Origin: Trichormus sp. M33_DOE_039
Lineage (GTDB): Bacteria > Cyanobacteriota > Cyanobacteriia > Cyanobacteriales > Nostocaceae
Assembly: GCA_015296085.1 (NCBI GenBank)
Contig: DVDT01000031.1
Span: forward strand, 124,001-188,000
DNA: 64,000 nt
Reading direction: 5' to 3'
The position numbers were made by a program, and so were the translations under genes. A model generated the notes under the pieces. The model was not told where the DNA came from. It did no database searches and saw only the letters and a list, made by a program, of their open reading frames with translations. The first letter of the stretch is position 1. Every line of letters begins with the position of its first letter. Positions 63,374 through 64,000 of this stretch are shown one piece after another.

Positions 63374-64000
63374 ATGATTATCGAAAATAGTGAAATTGTG
63401 CTGTCGGTAAAAGATTTGACGGCAGAAGTTGATGGTACGCCGATTCTTAAGGGTGTGAATTTAGAAATTCGTGCCGGTGAAATTCATGCCATTATGGGGC
63501 CAAATGGTTCTGGGAAGAGTACTTTCTCTAAAGTTTTGTCAGGACATCCAGCTTATACCGTGACTGGCGGTGAGGTGATTTTTCAAGGACAGAATCTTCT
63601 GGAATTAGAACCGGAAGAACGGGCGAGGGCTGGTGTATTTTTGGCTTTCCAATATCCTTTGGAAATTCCCGGTGTAAGCAATTTGGATTTCTTGCGAGTA
63701 GCTTATAATTCTCGCCGCAAAGCTCAAGGTTTAGAAGAATTAGACGCTTTCGATTTTGATGATTTGATCGAGGAAAAGTTGGAAGTGGTAAAAATGAATC
63801 CTGCTTTCCTCGATCGCAGCGTCAATGAAGGGTTTTCTGGTGGGGAGAAAAAGCGCAACGAGATTTTGCAAATGGCGTTGCTAGAACCGAAGTTGGCAAT
63901 TTTGGATGAAACAGATTCAGGTTTAGATATTGACGCGCTGAAAATTGTGGCACATGGGGTAAATCAACTCACCAGCCCGGAAAATGCCACGATTATGATT
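63374..64000 (+). CDS. sufC: SufC, ATPase of the SufBCD complex, partial
   Basis: The frame from ATG 63374 runs off the right edge after 209 codons. It is the ABC-type ATPase that powers cluster assembly with SufB and SufD. Seen: Walker [16 protein letters not shown] near residue 44, Q-loop [12 protein letters not shown], signature [16 protein letters not shown] near 148-163 and Walker [14 protein letters not shown]. The DETDSGLD form is typical of SufC. Only the end is missing. Confidence 0.96.
   Translation, partial: MIIENSEIVLSVKDLTAEVDGTPILKGVNLEIRAGEIHAIMGPNGSGKSTFSKVLSGHPAYTVTGGEVIFQGQNLLELEPEERARAGVFLAFQYPLEIPGVSNLDFLRVAYNSRRKAQGLEELDAFDFDDLIEEKLEVVKMNPAFLDRSVNEGFSGGEKKRNEILQMALLEPKLAILDETDSGLDIDALKIVAHGVNQLTSPENATIMI

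Overview
The window is chromosomal DNA of a filamentous, probably heterocyst-forming cyanobacterium of the Nostoc/Anabaena type. This rests on the many HIP1 octamers (GCGATCGC, first at 71-78), the heptanucleotide short tandem repeats typical of Nostocales, a sufR gene divergent from sufB-sufC with CAAC-N6-GTTG operators, and a dynamin-like protein closely resembling the Nostoc punctiforme BDLP. No tRNA, rRNA, CRISPR array or intact insertion sequence was seen.

Region 1 (1-29186, minus strand) is one large biosynthetic operon that reads off the left edge. In transcription order it encodes a fatty acyl-AMP ligase fused to an ACP, a cytochrome P450, a highly reducing PKS (KS-AT-DH-cMT-ER-KR-ACP), a second free-standing FAAL, a free ACP, a CylC-like dimetal halogenase, a hybrid PKS/NRPS (KS-AT-ACP-aminotransferase-monooxygenase-C-A-PCP; A domain read as Val) and an NRPS (C-A-PCP-C...; first A domain read as Thr). 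Gaps between most genes are 1-60 nt, and one junction is an ATGA overlap. A perfect FNR-type palindrome lies in the presumed promoter.

Region 2 (29595-36389) lies between the two NRPS arms. It holds a bacterial dynamin-like GTPase, a small membrane protein, and a patatin-type lipase with two LamG domains and near-identical 144-bp repeats. All three look membrane-related.

Region 3 (36755-45322, plus strand) is the terminal NRPS: C-A(with inserted N-methyltransferase)-PCP-C-A-PCP-TE, read as N-methyl-Asn then Pro, followed by release. Together regions 1 and 3 predict a cyclic lipopeptide: a 3-amino-2-hydroxy-(4-methyl) fatty acyl chain, Val, Thr/dehydrobutyrine, further residues encoded left of the window, N-Me-Asn and Pro. 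This is the logic of the puwainaphycin/minutissamide family, with two alternative starter systems and a likely chlorination step. Central modules are missing, so the full peptide cannot be read.

Region 4 (45401-64000) is mostly ordinary chromosome: a CYTH phosphatase, a membrane fatty-acid-hydroxylase-like protein, a HAD hydrolase, a 50-residue protein, an NAD gene group (pncB, nadD, a NrtR-like Nudix regulator, nadE) with a palindromic operator on the pncB promoter, an HMA-like protein, a SLOG-SLATT pair resembling predicted nucleotide-signalling conflict systems, an ABC ATPase, a TPR protein, a YbjQ protein, a membrane protein, a PEBP-like protein, and sufR/sufB/sufC (sufC truncated by the right edge).

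Family names are from recognition of motifs by eye. Substrate readings of A domains are hand alignments to the published specificity positions and have not been checked by any search.
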